DNA from: SKPS01 sp964469215
GTDB taxonomy: Bacteria; Bacteroidota; Bacteroidia; Bacteroidales; SKPS01
Reading direction: 5' to 3'
Assembly: GCA_964469215.1 (NCBI GenBank)
Contig: CAYXYB010000003.1
Span: forward strand, 62,001-126,000
DNA: 64,000 nucleotides
The translations under genes and the position numbers were made by a program. The notes beneath the pieces are model-generated. The model was not told where the DNA came from. It searched no databases and worked only from the letters and a program-made list of their open reading frames with translations. Within the stretch, counting starts at the first letter, position 1; each line of letters opens with the position of its first letter. Positions 15,544-25,125 of the stretch are shown here, one piece after another.

Positions 15544-17829
15544 CTATCTGTTCCCTTGCGAAAAGTCAGTGGGGGTCATAAACTGTATATGAGCTCTGAG
15601 TAGGTTCATCTCAAAGGAAATCAGATTCTTGGTTTCAGAGATGATGTTCATAAAAAGCAAACTACTACGTTTTCCTGCCTGGCCACTCTTCACACGCTTG
15701 ATCTGTCTCAGTACGCAACTGTCCATGTACTGTATAGTCTTCCGGTAGCTTTGATACATCAACTCCCCGAAAGCAGAATCAGCAGAGGAGAGATTGTTGA
15801 CCAGAGTTAAAGTCATCTCCTTTTTCATTCTACTGAGTTCGGTGAGATCCTGGATCTGATCAGGAGTCATTTCCTTATGGTTGTTATCAACATGTTCAAA
15901 TGTCTGTTTGCTTATAAAATTGAAAGTATAGGCAAGTTCATTCAGGTTTTCAATAATCTGGACATAATTATGACTAATTGGTATAGCTTCAGCATCAAGC
16001 TTCTGCAATATTTCCGGCAATTGTTGTTTCATAAGCTGGGTTTTCTGCCTCATCGATTTGGAAACTTTGCATATCTCACCCAGTTTCTTTCTCTTTTCAT
16101 TAAATAATGCATTCAGAGTTTTATCATACAAAGTGTCTATTTCAGTCAGGGTTTCTGTAACTGTTAAAATACTTTCCTTTTTGAGTTCATTTACTGATAC
16201 CGATTTGATAGCATGAATCCTTTCAGTCTCTTCCCTTTTCATTTCCTTCCTGCTATGCATAATATGAGTTTTATAAACAGTGAAGAGTGTTAATACAATA
16301 AAAACTGCAGTAACCCACAATCCACCATAGAATATTGCTGATGCAATAATGAAAGAACCCGAGAAGGCAGCCATTGCGGTTATGAACCAACCACCTATAA
16401 CATTCAAAACGCCGCTTATTCGATAAACAGCACTCTCTCGCCCCCATGAACGATCGGCAAACGATGCTCCCATCGCTGTCATGAATGTTACATAAGTTGT
16501 TGACAGCGGTAGCTTGTATGATGTGGCATAAGCAATCAGAGCACTCGAAACAACAAGGATCACAGAAGCACGTATTAGGTCAAATGCTGGCTGATCATCA
16601 CTTTTTTGCCGGTTTACCTCTGAAAATCTTTTATCAATAGCTCTTTTAATGGATTTGGGTATGATAAATCCCAAATTGGTTCCAACATGTCGTCCGAACC
16701 TTACAATGCTCCTTGCAAGATAATTTGAACTGAAATGCTCATCTCCTTCATTCTGCCTGGTCAAATCTATTGTAGTATGAATAACAGTTCTGGCCTTCTT
16801 TGATTTCCACAAAGTGATAGCCATAATTATTCCAGCCAATATCAACAGCCATCCCTCTGTTGGCATTGCATCCCTTAAAGCTTCCATTGTGTATGCTCCT
16901 GGATTGGCACCTCCACTTGCAGAGAATGCAGAATAGGAGTTGAGCCCCGCAATTGGAACACCGATGAAGTTGACCAGGTCGTTGCCGGCAAATGCCATCG
17001 CCAGGGAGAAGGTGCCAAGCAGAACTATGAATTTCAGTACATTTTCTTTTATTAGAAAAGTAAGTATCTGAAATATCACCGACCAGAAGACGATACTGTA
17101 AATTAAAATCTGATTGGCATTGTTCCTTATGAAAAGTTTCATTCCTTCCGTCATGAAAGCGGCATCCTTGGCCCCTTTGATAATCATAAAATATGTTATG
17201 GATGTAATGGCAATACCGCAGAAAATACCTCCTGCCCATGGCAAAGTTTTAAAATAATTAAATGAAAAGAGAATCCTTGCCAGATATTGGACAATAGCTC
17301 CAACTGTAAAGGCAATGGCTATAGATAAGAGGATTCCCATAATTATCTCAAAAGCTTTTTTACTGTTGATGTAATCGTTTACAGTTCCTACTGCCAGCCC
17401 TCCGTTTATGTTGATCATGTTGGAACGCAGGTTGTACGCAAGAGCTATTGCAACAGCCGCACCCAAAAGGTCAAATACAAGGGAAACTGTTGTAGAGGTT
17501 GGAAGTCCGAATGAGTTGAATGTGTCAAGCAGGACAACATCCATTATCATAACTGCAATAAAAATGATCATTACATCCTTAAAATAGAAGAACTGAGGGT
17601 TAAACATCCCTTTCCGCGCGATTTCCATCATGCCGGATGAAAAAGTTGCCCCGACAAGAATGCCAATCATTGCAACAATCATCACCGTTCTGAATCGTGC
17701 AGCACGCGAACCTATTGCACTGTTCAGAAAATTAGTTGCATCATTAGAAACACCGACGATCAGGTCTGAGATGGCCAGGAGAAAAAGAATAACCACCATT
17801 CCAAGATAAATTAGCTCTGAAGAGATCAT
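15544..17829 (-). CDS. PiT-family inorganic phosphate transporter with PhoU-like C-terminal domain
   Basis: A 761-residue inner-membrane protein. Both PiT signature repeats are present: GVSNDATNFLNSAIGS near residue 27 and AGNDLVNFIGVPIAG in the middle, along with PTSTTVS and LPLSTTYVTF. About a dozen membrane segments fill residues 5-530. A cytoplasmic helical region (about 535-755) resembles PhoU, which bacteria usually encode as a separate gene. The transporter imports phosphate (or metal phosphate) coupled to H+ or Na+; the PhoU-like tail may gate or sense it. The gene converges on the triple-FKBP gene and lies 68 bases downstream of yggS on the same strand. Confidence 0.92.
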   Translation of the reverse strand: MISSELIYLGMVVILFLLAISDLIVGVSNDATNFLNSAIGSRAARFRTVMIVAMIGILVGATFSSGMMEIARKGMFNPQFFYFKDVMIIFIAVMIMDVVLLDTFNSFGLPTSTTVSLVFDLLGAAVAIALAYNLRSNMININGGLAVGTVNDYINSKKAFEIIMGILLSIAIAFTVGAIVQYLARILFSFNYFKTLPWAGGIFCGIAITSITYFMIIKGAKDAAFMTEGMKLFIRNNANQILIYSIVFWSVIFQILTFLIKENVLKFIVLLGTFSLAMAFAGNDLVNFIGVPIAGLNSYSAFSASGGANPGAYTMEALRDAMPTEGWLLILAGIIMAITLWKSKKARTVIHTTIDLTRQNEGDEHFSSNYLARSIVRFGRHVGTNLGFIIPKSIKRAIDKRFSEVNRQKSDDQPAFDLIRASVILVVSSALIAYATSYKLPLSTTYVTFMTAMGASFADRSWGRESAVYRISGVLNVIGGWFITAMAAFSGSFIIASAIFYGGLWVTAVFIVLTLFTVYKTHIMHSRKEMKREETERIHAIKSVSVNELKKESILTVTETLTEIDTLYDKTLNALFNEKRKKLGEICKVSKSMRQKTQLMKQQLPEILQKLDAEAIPISHNYVQIIENLNELAYTFNFISKQTFEHVDNNHKEMTPDQIQDLTELSRMKKEMTLTLVNNLSSADSAFGELMYQSYRKTIQYMDSCVLRQIKRVKSGQAGKRSSLLFMNIISETKNLISFEMNLLRAHIQFMTPTDFSQGNR

Positions 17830-17897
17830 TTGATTATGTTTAGTTTCATTTTGATGTTAAAATACATAAGTGCTTTATAAACAGTTTTAACACAACA

Positions 17898-18575
17898 TTA
17901 AATATCAGGGCTGCCAAATATCCTGCTCCCGATCCTCACAATGGTTGAACCCTGTTTCAGAGCAATTTTATAGTCATCAGACATCCCCATTGAAATTTCG
18001 CAAAATGATGTATCATTGATGAACCATCGTTCTTTTAAAGCATTGAAATAACCTTGAAGTGTGGTGAATTCTGCAGCAATTTGTTTTTCATCATCGGTAA
18101 AAGTTGCCATACCCATTACACCGGTGATGGACAAATTCATGCAGGATTTCACATCAATATTACGAAATATCTCTTCTGCTTCATTCATTAAAAGACCATA
18201 CTTAGTTTCTTCACTAGCAATATGAAACTGGAGCAGACATTCAACTTTACGCTGTTGTTTATCACTCTCTTTAATAATCTCAAGCAAAAGCCTCATAGAA
18301 TCAACACTGTGAATAACCGATACATAAGGAATAACAAATTTAACCTTGTTTGTCTGCAGGTGCCCTATAAAATGCCACTCTATATCACCGGGCAGAATGG
18401 GAGCTTTGGAAATCAGCTCCTGTGCCTTGTTCTCTCCAAAACATCTGTGACCAGCATTATATGCCTCCATAATAACTTCAACCGGCTGGTTCTTGGTTAC
18501 TGCAACCAGCTTAACCCTTTCAGGCAATTCCTTACTCAGCTCGTTTAGATGACCAGCAATTGAGGTCATAATCAA
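17898..18575 (-). CDS. YggS-family PLP-binding protein (PLP homeostasis)
   Basis: A 225-residue PLPBP/YggS protein, a single-domain TIM barrel that holds pyridoxal phosphate and balances cellular PLP. The lysine that binds PLP is in LVAVTKNQP (K28). Other family segments are FGENKAQEL, WHFIGHLQTNK and the phosphate loop EISMGMSDDY. A second ATG two codons in (18569) could also be the start. It follows pyrI with a nine-base gap, so it is the third gene of a pyrB-pyrI-yggS transcript. Confidence 0.93.
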   Translation of the reverse strand: MIMTSIAGHLNELSKELPERVKLVAVTKNQPVEVIMEAYNAGHRCFGENKAQELISKAPILPGDIEWHFIGHLQTNKVKFVIPYVSVIHSVDSMRLLLEIIKESDKQQRKVECLLQFHIASEETKYGLLMNEAEEIFRNIDVKSCMNLSITGVMGMATFTDDEKQIAAEFTTLQGYFNALKERWFINDTSFCEISMGMSDDYKIALKQGSTIVRIGSRIFGSPDI

Positions 18576-18584
18576 GGATATTAG

Positions 18585-19058
18585 TTAAGACTGGTTGAAT
18601 TCAAAATTCTCCTGATTGGTAAATTTTTCACAATAGTGACATTTGAGTCTTAATCTGTTATCACTGGTAGTTACCTTAAAGCGTGTTGAAACATTTTGGT
18701 TGTTGGTAATACATTTAGGATTGATACAGTTTACTATCCCAGTGACTGCTTCGGGAATCTGGACATTGAATTTCTTAATGATCTCATAATCGCGAATTTC
18801 GATAATTGTTGCAGTTGGTGAGACAAGTGCGATACGGTTTATGTCTTCATCTTTAAAATAACAGTTGGCAACTTTTATTATGCCTTTTTTACCATATTTT
18901 TTGCTTTCAAGGTTAGCACCCAGATATATCTGATCGGCAAAATTCTCCAATCCGAGTATCTTCACAACCTGCAAAACTTTACCAAGCGATATATGGTCTA
19001 TTACTGTTCCGTTTTTAATTGCTGAAACATTAAGCTCTTTTCTCTTGGGGTTATTCAT
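18585..19058 (-). CDS. pyrI: Aspartate carbamoyltransferase regulatory chain
   Basis: About 157 residues from the ATG at 19058. This start leaves 12 residues before AIKNGTVIDH, close to the E. coli protein; an upstream ATG at 19085 adds nine extra residues. The N-terminal domain binds nucleotide effectors, and the C-terminal zinc site uses C111, C116, C140 and C143 (CINPKC, CHYC). It pairs with PyrB to form the allosteric holoenzyme of pyrimidine synthesis. pyrB ends 36 bases upstream. Confidence 0.95.
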   Translation of the reverse strand: MNNPKRKELNVSAIKNGTVIDHISLGKVLQVVKILGLENFADQIYLGANLESKKYGKKGIIKVANCYFKDEDINRIALVSPTATIIEIRDYEIIKKFNVQIPEAVTGIVNCINPKCITNNQNVSTRFKVTTSDNRLRLKCHYCEKFTNQENFEFNQS

Positions 19059-19094
19059 TTGTTCTGAGTTTTTAATATTTTTCAAAATATTTGA

Positions 19095-20006
19095 TCATTT
19101 CACCAGGCCAAGCAACGATACCAATAATGCCTGTCTGACATATACTCCGTTTAGTGCCTGCTGGAAATAATAGGCGCGTGAATCTGCATCAATATTCTCA
19201 TCAATCTCATTCACACGTGGCATAGGATGCAAAATCCTCATATTGGATTTTGTCTCTTTAAGCATGGGCAAATTGAGTATATAGGCGTTTTTTACCTTTT
19301 CGTAATCCATTGGGTCAGAAAATCGTTCTTTCTGGATTCGGGTCATATAAAGAATATCCACCTTTGAAATTGCTTCCATTATGTCAGTATATTGAAAGTA
19401 GTTGAGTTTCTTATCTTTGATATATTGTTTCACTGCACTTGGCAGTTTTAACTCTTCGGGTGAAACGAGATGAAATGTACAGTTAAAATTGGTCATAGCT
19501 ATAACCAGTGAATGAACAGTACGGCCGTACTTGAGGTCACCAACAAAAGCAACATTAAGATTTTCCAGCTTTCCCTGGGTTTTCTGAATGGAATACATAT
19601 CAAGAAGACATTGCGTGGGATGTTGATTTGCTCCATCGCCTGCATTTATTACAGGTACCCCGGCTACTTCGCTCGCAAACCTGGCAGAACCTTCAATAGG
19701 ATGTCGCATAACTATCAGGTCTGAATATAGGGCAACTGTCTTTATGCTGTCCATTAAAGATTCCCCTTTGGAGGTGCTGGTGATGTTAGCATCTGCAAAA
19801 CCTATTACTCTTCCACCAAGTTTCTGAACAGCAGTTTCGAAACTCAAACGTGTACGGGTTGAGGGTTCAAAAAACAATGAAGCAATTACATAACCCTGTA
19901 AGATATCAGATTTTGGATGGTCTTCAAAATTCCTGGCAAGCTCCAGTATCCGGAGTTGCTCCTCCTTGCTGAAGTCGTGGATTGAAATCAGGCTCTTGTT
20001 CTTCAT
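19095..20006 (-). CDS. pyrB: Aspartate carbamoyltransferase catalytic chain
   Basis: Condenses carbamoyl phosphate with aspartate, the committed step of pyrimidine synthesis. The 303-residue length is normal. The carbamoyl-phosphate motif FFEPSTRTRLSFE (STRT at 49-52), the HPTQCLLD segment and HPMPRVNEID are intact. It is first in the pyrB-pyrI-yggS operon with its own -7 promoter element 21 bases upstream. Confidence 0.97.
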   Translation of the reverse strand: MKNKSLISIHDFSKEEQLRILELARNFEDHPKSDILQGYVIASLFFEPSTRTRLSFETAVQKLGGRVIGFADANITSTSKGESLMDSIKTVALYSDLIVMRHPIEGSARFASEVAGVPVINAGDGANQHPTQCLLDMYSIQKTQGKLENLNVAFVGDLKYGRTVHSLVIAMTNFNCTFHLVSPEELKLPSAVKQYIKDKKLNYFQYTDIMEAISKVDILYMTRIQKERFSDPMDYEKVKNAYILNLPMLKETKSNMRILHPMPRVNEIDENIDADSRAYYFQQALNGVYVRQALLVSLLGLVK

Positions 20007-20027
20007 GTATTATTGGTTTTTATTCAA

Positions 20028-20035
20028 CAAAAATA
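20028..20035 (-). promoter_or_regulatory. Promoter -7 element of pyrB
   Basis: On the minus strand this reads TATTTTTG, an exact TAnnTTTG match 21 bases before the pyrB start. Confidence 0.55.
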
Positions 20036-20080
20036 TAATAAGAAGCATTAATGATTATCGATTGTTGATAAATCGTAATA

Positions 20081-20112
20081 AAAAAAAACGGGTGGTAAAT
20101 CAGACCACCCGT
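20081..20112 (-). terminator. Intrinsic terminator of the cDPGS-like gene
   Basis: A perfect 9-base-pair stem ACGGGTGGT/ACCACCCGT with a 7-base loop (20088-20112) is followed on the minus strand by eight T residues. It lies 35 bases past the stop of the gene at 20148-21482 and separates it from pyrB. Confidence 0.9.
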
Positions 20113-20147
20113 TCTCTGGATATAACCAGATATCTCCACTAAATGCT

Positions 20148-21482
20148 CTATAATTTGTGTTTTTTTATAAAATCATCTATTACAGTTTCAAGGTCTGGTT
20201 GGCCGATCTCCTGAAGATCATAGTCTACCTTCGTAGTGGGCTTGTTTATCTTCACAAGTCTGTTAAGGTCAATAGGTGTGGCAATAACAACCGAGTCACA
20301 TTCAGTATTGTTTATTGTTTTCTCAAGGTCTTTAATTTGTTCCTTTCCATAACCCATTGCAGGAAGTAATGTTCCGATATTGGGGTAGATCCTGAAGGTT
20401 TCGGTAAGTTTACCGACGGTATATGGCCTGGGATCAACCAATTCGGCAGCACCATATCGGCGGGCAGCTACAACACCGGCACCAATCTTCATTTCACCAT
20501 GCGTTAGGGTAGGACCGTCTTCAACAACAAGAACCCTCTTCCCTTTTATCAATTCTGGTTTATCAACCGTTAAAGGAGATGCTCCATCTATAACTATTGC
20601 ATTGGGATTTACCTTGTTTATGCTTTCCCTTACAATCTGAATTCCCTCCGGTCCGGCACTATCCATCTTGTTTATTACAACAACATCTGCAAGCCTCAGC
20701 GTCAACTCTCCGGGATAATATTTAAGTTCATGACCAGGGCGGTGGGGATCCACAACAGTAACCATGAGGTCTGGTTTATAGAATGCAAAGTCATTATTGC
20801 CACCATCCCAGAGTATTATATCTGCCTCTTTTTCAGCCTCACGAAGTATTGCTTCGTAGTCAACTCCGGCGTAGATCACATTACCACGAACAACATGCGG
20901 TTCATACTCCTCCATCTCTTCAATGGTGCATTTGTGTTTGGCAAGGTCTTCCAAAACAGCAAAACGTTGCACCTTCTGAGCTGCAAGATCGCCGTATGGC
21001 ATGGGGTGTCGAATTGCGACAACTTTCAGCCCTTTTTTCATCAGAATCTCAATAATCCTTCTTGAAGTCTGACTTTTTCCACAGCCCGTTCTCACAGCAC
21101 CAACAGCAATTACCGGTTTTTTGCTTTTAATCTGAGTCTCATTAGGCCCTAAAAGGCTGAAATTGGCTCCGGCTGCATTTACTCTGGCACTCATTGCCAT
21201 AACATAATTATAAGTAACATCAGAATAGGCAAAAACACATGTATCTGCTTTCAGCCTTTTTATAAGTTCCTCAAGCTCTTCTTCAGCATGAATAGGAATA
21301 CCACCCGGATAAAGAGTGCCTGCCAACTCGGCAGGATACCTTCTGTCATTAATATCAGGTATCTGAGCAGCAGTAAATGCAACTACGTTGAACTCTTCCT
21401 TGTCTCGGAAGTAGGTGTTGAAATTGTGAAAATCCCTACCCGCGGCTCCAATAATGATCACGTTTTTTCTTTTCATTGTCAT
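20148..21482 (-). CDS. Cyclic 2,3-diphosphoglycerate synthetase-like P-loop protein
   Basis: A 444-residue cytoplasmic protein of the family named after the archaeal cyclic 2,3-diphosphoglycerate synthetase (COG2403-type predicted GTPase). An N-terminal Rossmann segment (NVIIIGAAGRDFHNF) precedes a P-loop VGAVRTGCGKS (128-137), then WDGGNNDFAF, VTVVDPHRPGHE and the nucleotide-specificity-like VVINKMDSA. Whether bacterial members make cyclic diphosphoglycerate is not established to my knowledge. It is monocistronic: its own divergent promoter on one side, a strong terminator on the other. A second ATG two codons in (21476) could be the start. Confidence 0.82.
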   Translation of the reverse strand: MTMKRKNVIIIGAAGRDFHNFNTYFRDKEEFNVVAFTAAQIPDINDRRYPAELAGTLYPGGIPIHAEEELEELIKRLKADTCVFAYSDVTYNYVMAMSARVNAAGANFSLLGPNETQIKSKKPVIAVGAVRTGCGKSQTSRRIIEILMKKGLKVVAIRHPMPYGDLAAQKVQRFAVLEDLAKHKCTIEEMEEYEPHVVRGNVIYAGVDYEAILREAEKEADIILWDGGNNDFAFYKPDLMVTVVDPHRPGHELKYYPGELTLRLADVVVINKMDSAGPEGIQIVRESINKVNPNAIVIDGASPLTVDKPELIKGKRVLVVEDGPTLTHGEMKIGAGVVAARRYGAAELVDPRPYTVGKLTETFRIYPNIGTLLPAMGYGKEQIKDLEKTINNTECDSVVIATPIDLNRLVKINKPTTKVDYDLQEIGQPDLETVIDDFIKKHKL

Positions 21483-21525
21483 ATTAATTTATTTTATTAA
21501 TGTTGAATATTTTGGTTTGTGGGCA

Positions 21526-21533
21526 CAAATATA
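21526..21533 (-). promoter_or_regulatory. Promoter -7 element of the cDPGS-like gene
   Basis: Minus-strand TATATTTG matches TAnnTTTG exactly, 43 bases before the start codon. Confidence 0.5.
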
Positions 21534-21579
21534 ATGCTTAATCCGGAAAAACCGCAATTCAAAGTTTTTACTCTTTTGT

Positions 21580-21587
21580 TATCTTTG
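21580..21587 (+). promoter_or_regulatory. Promoter -7 element of argS
   Basis: TATCTTTG, an exact consensus match, lies 25 bases before the argS ATG. No clear -33 element is seen. Confidence 0.55.
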
Positions 21588-21612
21588 CACTCCATCTGGT
21601 AAAACATCTTCA

Positions 21613-23409
21613 ATGATACATAATGATTTAGCAATAGTTGCATCAGAAACAATAAATGAATTATATGGTACAGATACCGATCCTTCAATGGTTACCATTG
21701 AGGTGACACCGGAACATTTCGAAGGTGATTTTACTATTGTGTTATTCCCTTTTCTCAAGATATCAAAAAAAAATCCTCATCTGACAGGTGAAGAGATAGG
21801 GGAGATGCTATGTAAGAAAATGCCCTGGATCGAATTCTCTAATGTTGTAAAAGGTTATCTTAACATTAAACTTTCTGCTTCCTTTTGGTTGAATTTTTTT
21901 CAGGAAGCTTCAACCATTGATCAATATGGATTTCAACCCGTCGACTTTAAGAACCCTCCTGTTGTTATTGAGTTTTCATCGCCAAACACAAATAAACCTT
22001 TACATCTTGGTCATATCAGGAACAACATTCTGGGGTTTTCAGTTTCGTCAATTCTGGAATCAACGGGTAAGAGGGTAAAAAGGGTGAATCTCGTTAACGA
22101 CAGGGGTATACATATCTGTAAGAGTATGGTTGGATGGATGAGATTTGGTAAGGGGCTAACACCTTCTATTACAGGTATAAAAGGTGACCGGTTTGTTGGG
22201 GATTATTATGTTGCTTTTGACAAAGCTTTAAAAGAGGAACTGAATGAGCTGAAAACATCCGGAATGGCACCTGAGGATGCAGATAAAAATTCGAAGCTTA
22301 TGCTGGAAGCCAGAAACCTGTTGAGGCTTTGGGAAGAATCAGAACCCCAGACCAGGGCTTTGTGGAAGGAAATGAATAATTGGGTGTATACGGGTTTTGA
22401 TACTACATACAAAAGGTTAGGTATTAGTTTCGACAGAGTTTATTATGAATCCGATACTTATCTTGATGGAAAAGCGGTGGTCCATGAGGGAGTCGAAAAG
22501 GGATTACTTGATGAGCGTCACGACAATTCTGTCTGGATTGACCTTACCGACAAGGGATTAGATCAGAAGCTGCTTCTAAGATCCGATGGAACATCAGTAT
22601 ATATAACTCAGGATTTAGGGACAGCAATCATCAGAAACAGAGAGTTCGCGCCCGAAAGAATGATTTACGTGGTCGGTAATGAGCAGAATTACCATTTTGA
22701 AGTACTTGTAAGTATTCTCGACCATCTTGGATATAAGGATGTTGCCGGTAAGGTGGTTCATCTGTCCTACGGAATGGTTGAACTACCTTCAGGGAAAATG
22801 AAGTCGCGCGAGGGAAATGTAGTGGATGCCGATGACCTAATGGATGAAATGCGTGACACTGCCCGTAAAGTTACCTCAGAGCTGGGAAAATGGACAGAAG
22901 AGGAACTTACTGAAATGGATGATCTTTTTGAAATTATTGGCAGCGGAGCGCTTAAATATTTTATCCTGAAGGTTGATCCCAGAAAAAACATGCTGTTCAA
23001 TCCAGAGGAGTCTATAGACTTTAACGGAAATACAGGGCCTTTTATACAGTATACACATGCACGGATTGCCTCCTTGATCAGAAAAGCTGATGAACTCAAG
23101 ATAGAGTTTATTAATATGCCTGTTTATGATGACTACCCTCTCAATGAAAATGAGAAACTTATTATCAGGCATTTATACAGATGGCCCGATGTACTGAAAG
23201 AATCAGCAGAAAAACTTAATCCTGCTTATATAGCCAACTTCTCATATGATCTTGCCAGAAGTTTTAATCAGTTCTACAACTCCCATTCGGTTTTAAATAA
23301 TGACACCATCCTACAAACGATATTCAGGCTTAAACTCTCAGAGTTTACCGGAAGAATTTTAAGAAATGCGATGGGATTACTGGGAATTAAACTTCCTGAT
23401 CAGATGTAA
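21613..23409 (+). CDS. argS: Arginyl-tRNA synthetase
   Basis: Class I synthetase of 598 residues that charges tRNA-Arg. Features in order: the Arg-tRNA synthetase N-terminal (Add-1) domain, SSPNTNKPLHLGHIRNN with the HIGH-equivalent HLGH, LVNDRGIHICKSM, and GKMKSREGNVV as the KMSKS loop. The C-terminal DALR anticodon-binding domain ends in ILRNAMGLLGI. It is preceded by its own promoter and converges on the methyltransferase gene 11 bases downstream. Confidence 0.97.
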   Translation: MIHNDLAIVASETINELYGTDTDPSMVTIEVTPEHFEGDFTIVLFPFLKISKKNPHLTGEEIGEMLCKKMPWIEFSNVVKGYLNIKLSASFWLNFFQEASTIDQYGFQPVDFKNPPVVIEFSSPNTNKPLHLGHIRNNILGFSVSSILESTGKRVKRVNLVNDRGIHICKSMVGWMRFGKGLTPSITGIKGDRFVGDYYVAFDKALKEELNELKTSGMAPEDADKNSKLMLEARNLLRLWEESEPQTRALWKEMNNWVYTGFDTTYKRLGISFDRVYYESDTYLDGKAVVHEGVEKGLLDERHDNSVWIDLTDKGLDQKLLLRSDGTSVYITQDLGTAIIRNREFAPERMIYVVGNEQNYHFEVLVSILDHLGYKDVAGKVVHLSYGMVELPSGKMKSREGNVVDADDLMDEMRDTARKVTSELGKWTEEELTEMDDLFEIIGSGALKYFILKVDPRKNMLFNPEESIDFNGNTGPFIQYTHARIASLIRKADELKIEFINMPVYDDYPLNENEKLIIRHLYRWPDVLKESAEKLNPAYIANFSYDLARSFNQFYNSHSVLNNDTILQTIFRLKLSEFTGRILRNAMGLLGIKLPDQM

Positions 23410-23420
23410 GACAATTCCTG

Positions 23421-24125
23421 CTATTGATTCAATAGAAATACAGCAGGGATCTTATGAATATTTAATTGAAATGATCGCCATTCAGCGATGCTCATTGTTC
23501 TTATAAATTCCTGATAACCCGTTATATCTGCTGCAATACAGAGCCTCATATTATCGTTACAAACCTTAAGGATACTCTTAAAAAGTTGCATGTTCCTGTA
23601 AGGTGTCTCCATAAAAATTTGGGTATATGATGTTTGCATTGCAACCTGTTCGATCTTTTTAAGCTGCCGGTTTCTTTCATTTTCATGTACCGGGAGATAA
23701 CCATGAAATGTGAAAGACTGCCCATTTAGCCCTGAGGATGCAAGTGCCAGAAATATCGAGGAGGGTCCGGGAATTGGAATTACCCTTATACCAACCTCGT
23801 GAGCAATAGCCACAATATCAGAACCTGGATCTGCAATACCCGGGATTCCCGCCTCAGAGATAATTGCGGCAGGTTTACCTTCTTCAATATGGTCTAGTTT
23901 TTCCAACAGTTTTTCGGTTGTGAGATCCCTGTCAATAACAACCCAGTCCTGATTATTCAGATCTCCTGTATAACCTGCTGTTCTGAAAAACCTGCGGGCA
24001 CTTCTGATATCCTCAACGAAAATTATTTGCAGCTTTCCAAGAATTTCAGGGGATACATATCTGCCGGTAAAACCGGTAGTTTCAGCAGAGATATCAACAG
24101 GGATTAGATACAGTTGTTTTGTCAT
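23421..24125 (-). CDS. RsmI-like SAM-dependent methyltransferase (tetrapyrrole methylase fold)
   Basis: A 234-residue member of the SAM methyltransferase family related to RsmI, which methylates C1402 of 16S rRNA. AIISEAGIPGIADPGSDIVA and PIPGPSSIFLALASSG are the family's SAM-binding and motif segments; METPYRN is also typical. Bacteroidetes often carry a short protein of this kind besides true RsmI, so the substrate is open. It is the last gene of a leftward run that follows dnaA, 12 bases after the dehydratase. Confidence 0.88.
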   Translation of the reverse strand: MTKQLYLIPVDISAETTGFTGRYVSPEILGKLQIIFVEDIRSARRFFRTAGYTGDLNNQDWVVIDRDLTTEKLLEKLDHIEEGKPAAIISEAGIPGIADPGSDIVAIAHEVGIRVIPIPGPSSIFLALASSGLNGQSFTFHGYLPVHENERNRQLKKIEQVAMQTSYTQIFMETPYRNMQLFKSILKVCNDNMRLCIAADITGYQEFIRTMSIAEWRSFQLNIHKIPAVFLLNQ

Positions 24126-24137
24126 TTTGAACGGGGG

Positions 24138-25121
24138 TTACCATGGTAAATTATCGGGATCAATATTTCCACCACTAAGAATCATGGCTATGTTCTTTCC
24201 TTTGAAGATCATAAAATCATTTTCAGCCCTGGATTTAAGCAAAACGGCAAGAGGTAGAGCTGCCGATGGTTCGATCACAATCTTCATCCTTTCCCAAATC
24301 ATTTTCAACGCTATAAGAATATAATTGTCATTAACCACCATTATATCATCGACATTTTTCTTTATTATGGGCCATGTTAATGATCCAAGTGATGTAAGAA
24401 GACCGTCTGCTATTGTTTTTGGATTATTTGAAGGCACCAGCATTCCTGTTTTGAAGGATTGCCAGGCATCATTTGCACCTTCGGGTTCAGCAGCTATGAT
24501 TTTTGTTTCCGGCGATATAATCCTTGTGCATAGTGATGTTCCACTCAAAAGACCTCCTCCTCCAACAGGTGTCATTATGATATCGGGTATAAGCGGTATA
24601 TCTTCAAAAATCTCTTTGGCACAGGTAGCCTGACCTGCAATGATAAGATAGTTGTTATAAGGATGTATTTCGATGGCCCCATTTCTCGCCATGACTAATG
24701 CAAGGGTATCTTCCCTGTCTTTCAGAGTAGGTTTACAGAATGTTATCTCACCACCATACTCTTTGACTGCATTAACTTTTACTCTGGGAGCATTTTCAGG
24801 CATCACGATATATGAAGGAATCCCACGCAGTGCACACGCCCTGGCAAGTGCTTGAGCATGGTTGCCCGATGAATGGGTACATACACCATATTTAACGGAT
24901 TGATCATCAAGTGAAAAAACTGCGTTTACAGCACCACGTGACTTAAAAGCCCCCGCTTTCTGGAAATTTTCGCACTTAAAAAAAATGTTTGCCTCCAGTA
25001 TCTTATTAATTGAGGCATTGGTAAGAACAGGCGTTCGGTGTATATAGGGTGATATACGTTTATGAGTCTGTTCAAGGCCACTGAGATCAACAAAGGAATC
25101 AACTTCATCGTCAGTTATCAT
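24138..25121 (-). CDS. Threonine/serine dehydratase, catabolic type
   Basis: A 327-residue fold-type II PLP enzyme. The Schiff-base lysine is K60 in AGAFKSRGA; SSGNHAQALA binds the substrate and VGGGGLLSG holds the PLP phosphate. It has no C-terminal ACT domain, which separates it from biosynthetic IlvA and places it with TdcB or serine-racemase-like enzymes. It would convert threonine to 2-oxobutanoate or serine to pyruvate. It begins four bases after the phosphatase gene, so they are almost certainly co-translated. Confidence 0.88.
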   Translation of the reverse strand: MITDDEVDSFVDLSGLEQTHKRISPYIHRTPVLTNASINKILEANIFFKCENFQKAGAFKSRGAVNAVFSLDDQSVKYGVCTHSSGNHAQALARACALRGIPSYIVMPENAPRVKVNAVKEYGGEITFCKPTLKDREDTLALVMARNGAIEIHPYNNYLIIAGQATCAKEIFEDIPLIPDIIMTPVGGGGLLSGTSLCTRIISPETKIIAAEPEGANDAWQSFKTGMLVPSNNPKTIADGLLTSLGSLTWPIIKKNVDDIMVVNDNYILIALKMIWERMKIVIEPSAALPLAVLLKSRAENDFMIFKGKNIAMILSGGNIDPDNLPW

Positions 25122-25125
25122 ATCC

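Noticed and set aside
23417..23447. Hairpin CCTGCT/AGCAGG between argS and the methyltransferase gene as a shared terminator
   Set aside because: The stem is only six base pairs, the loop is long and no T-run follows on either strand.
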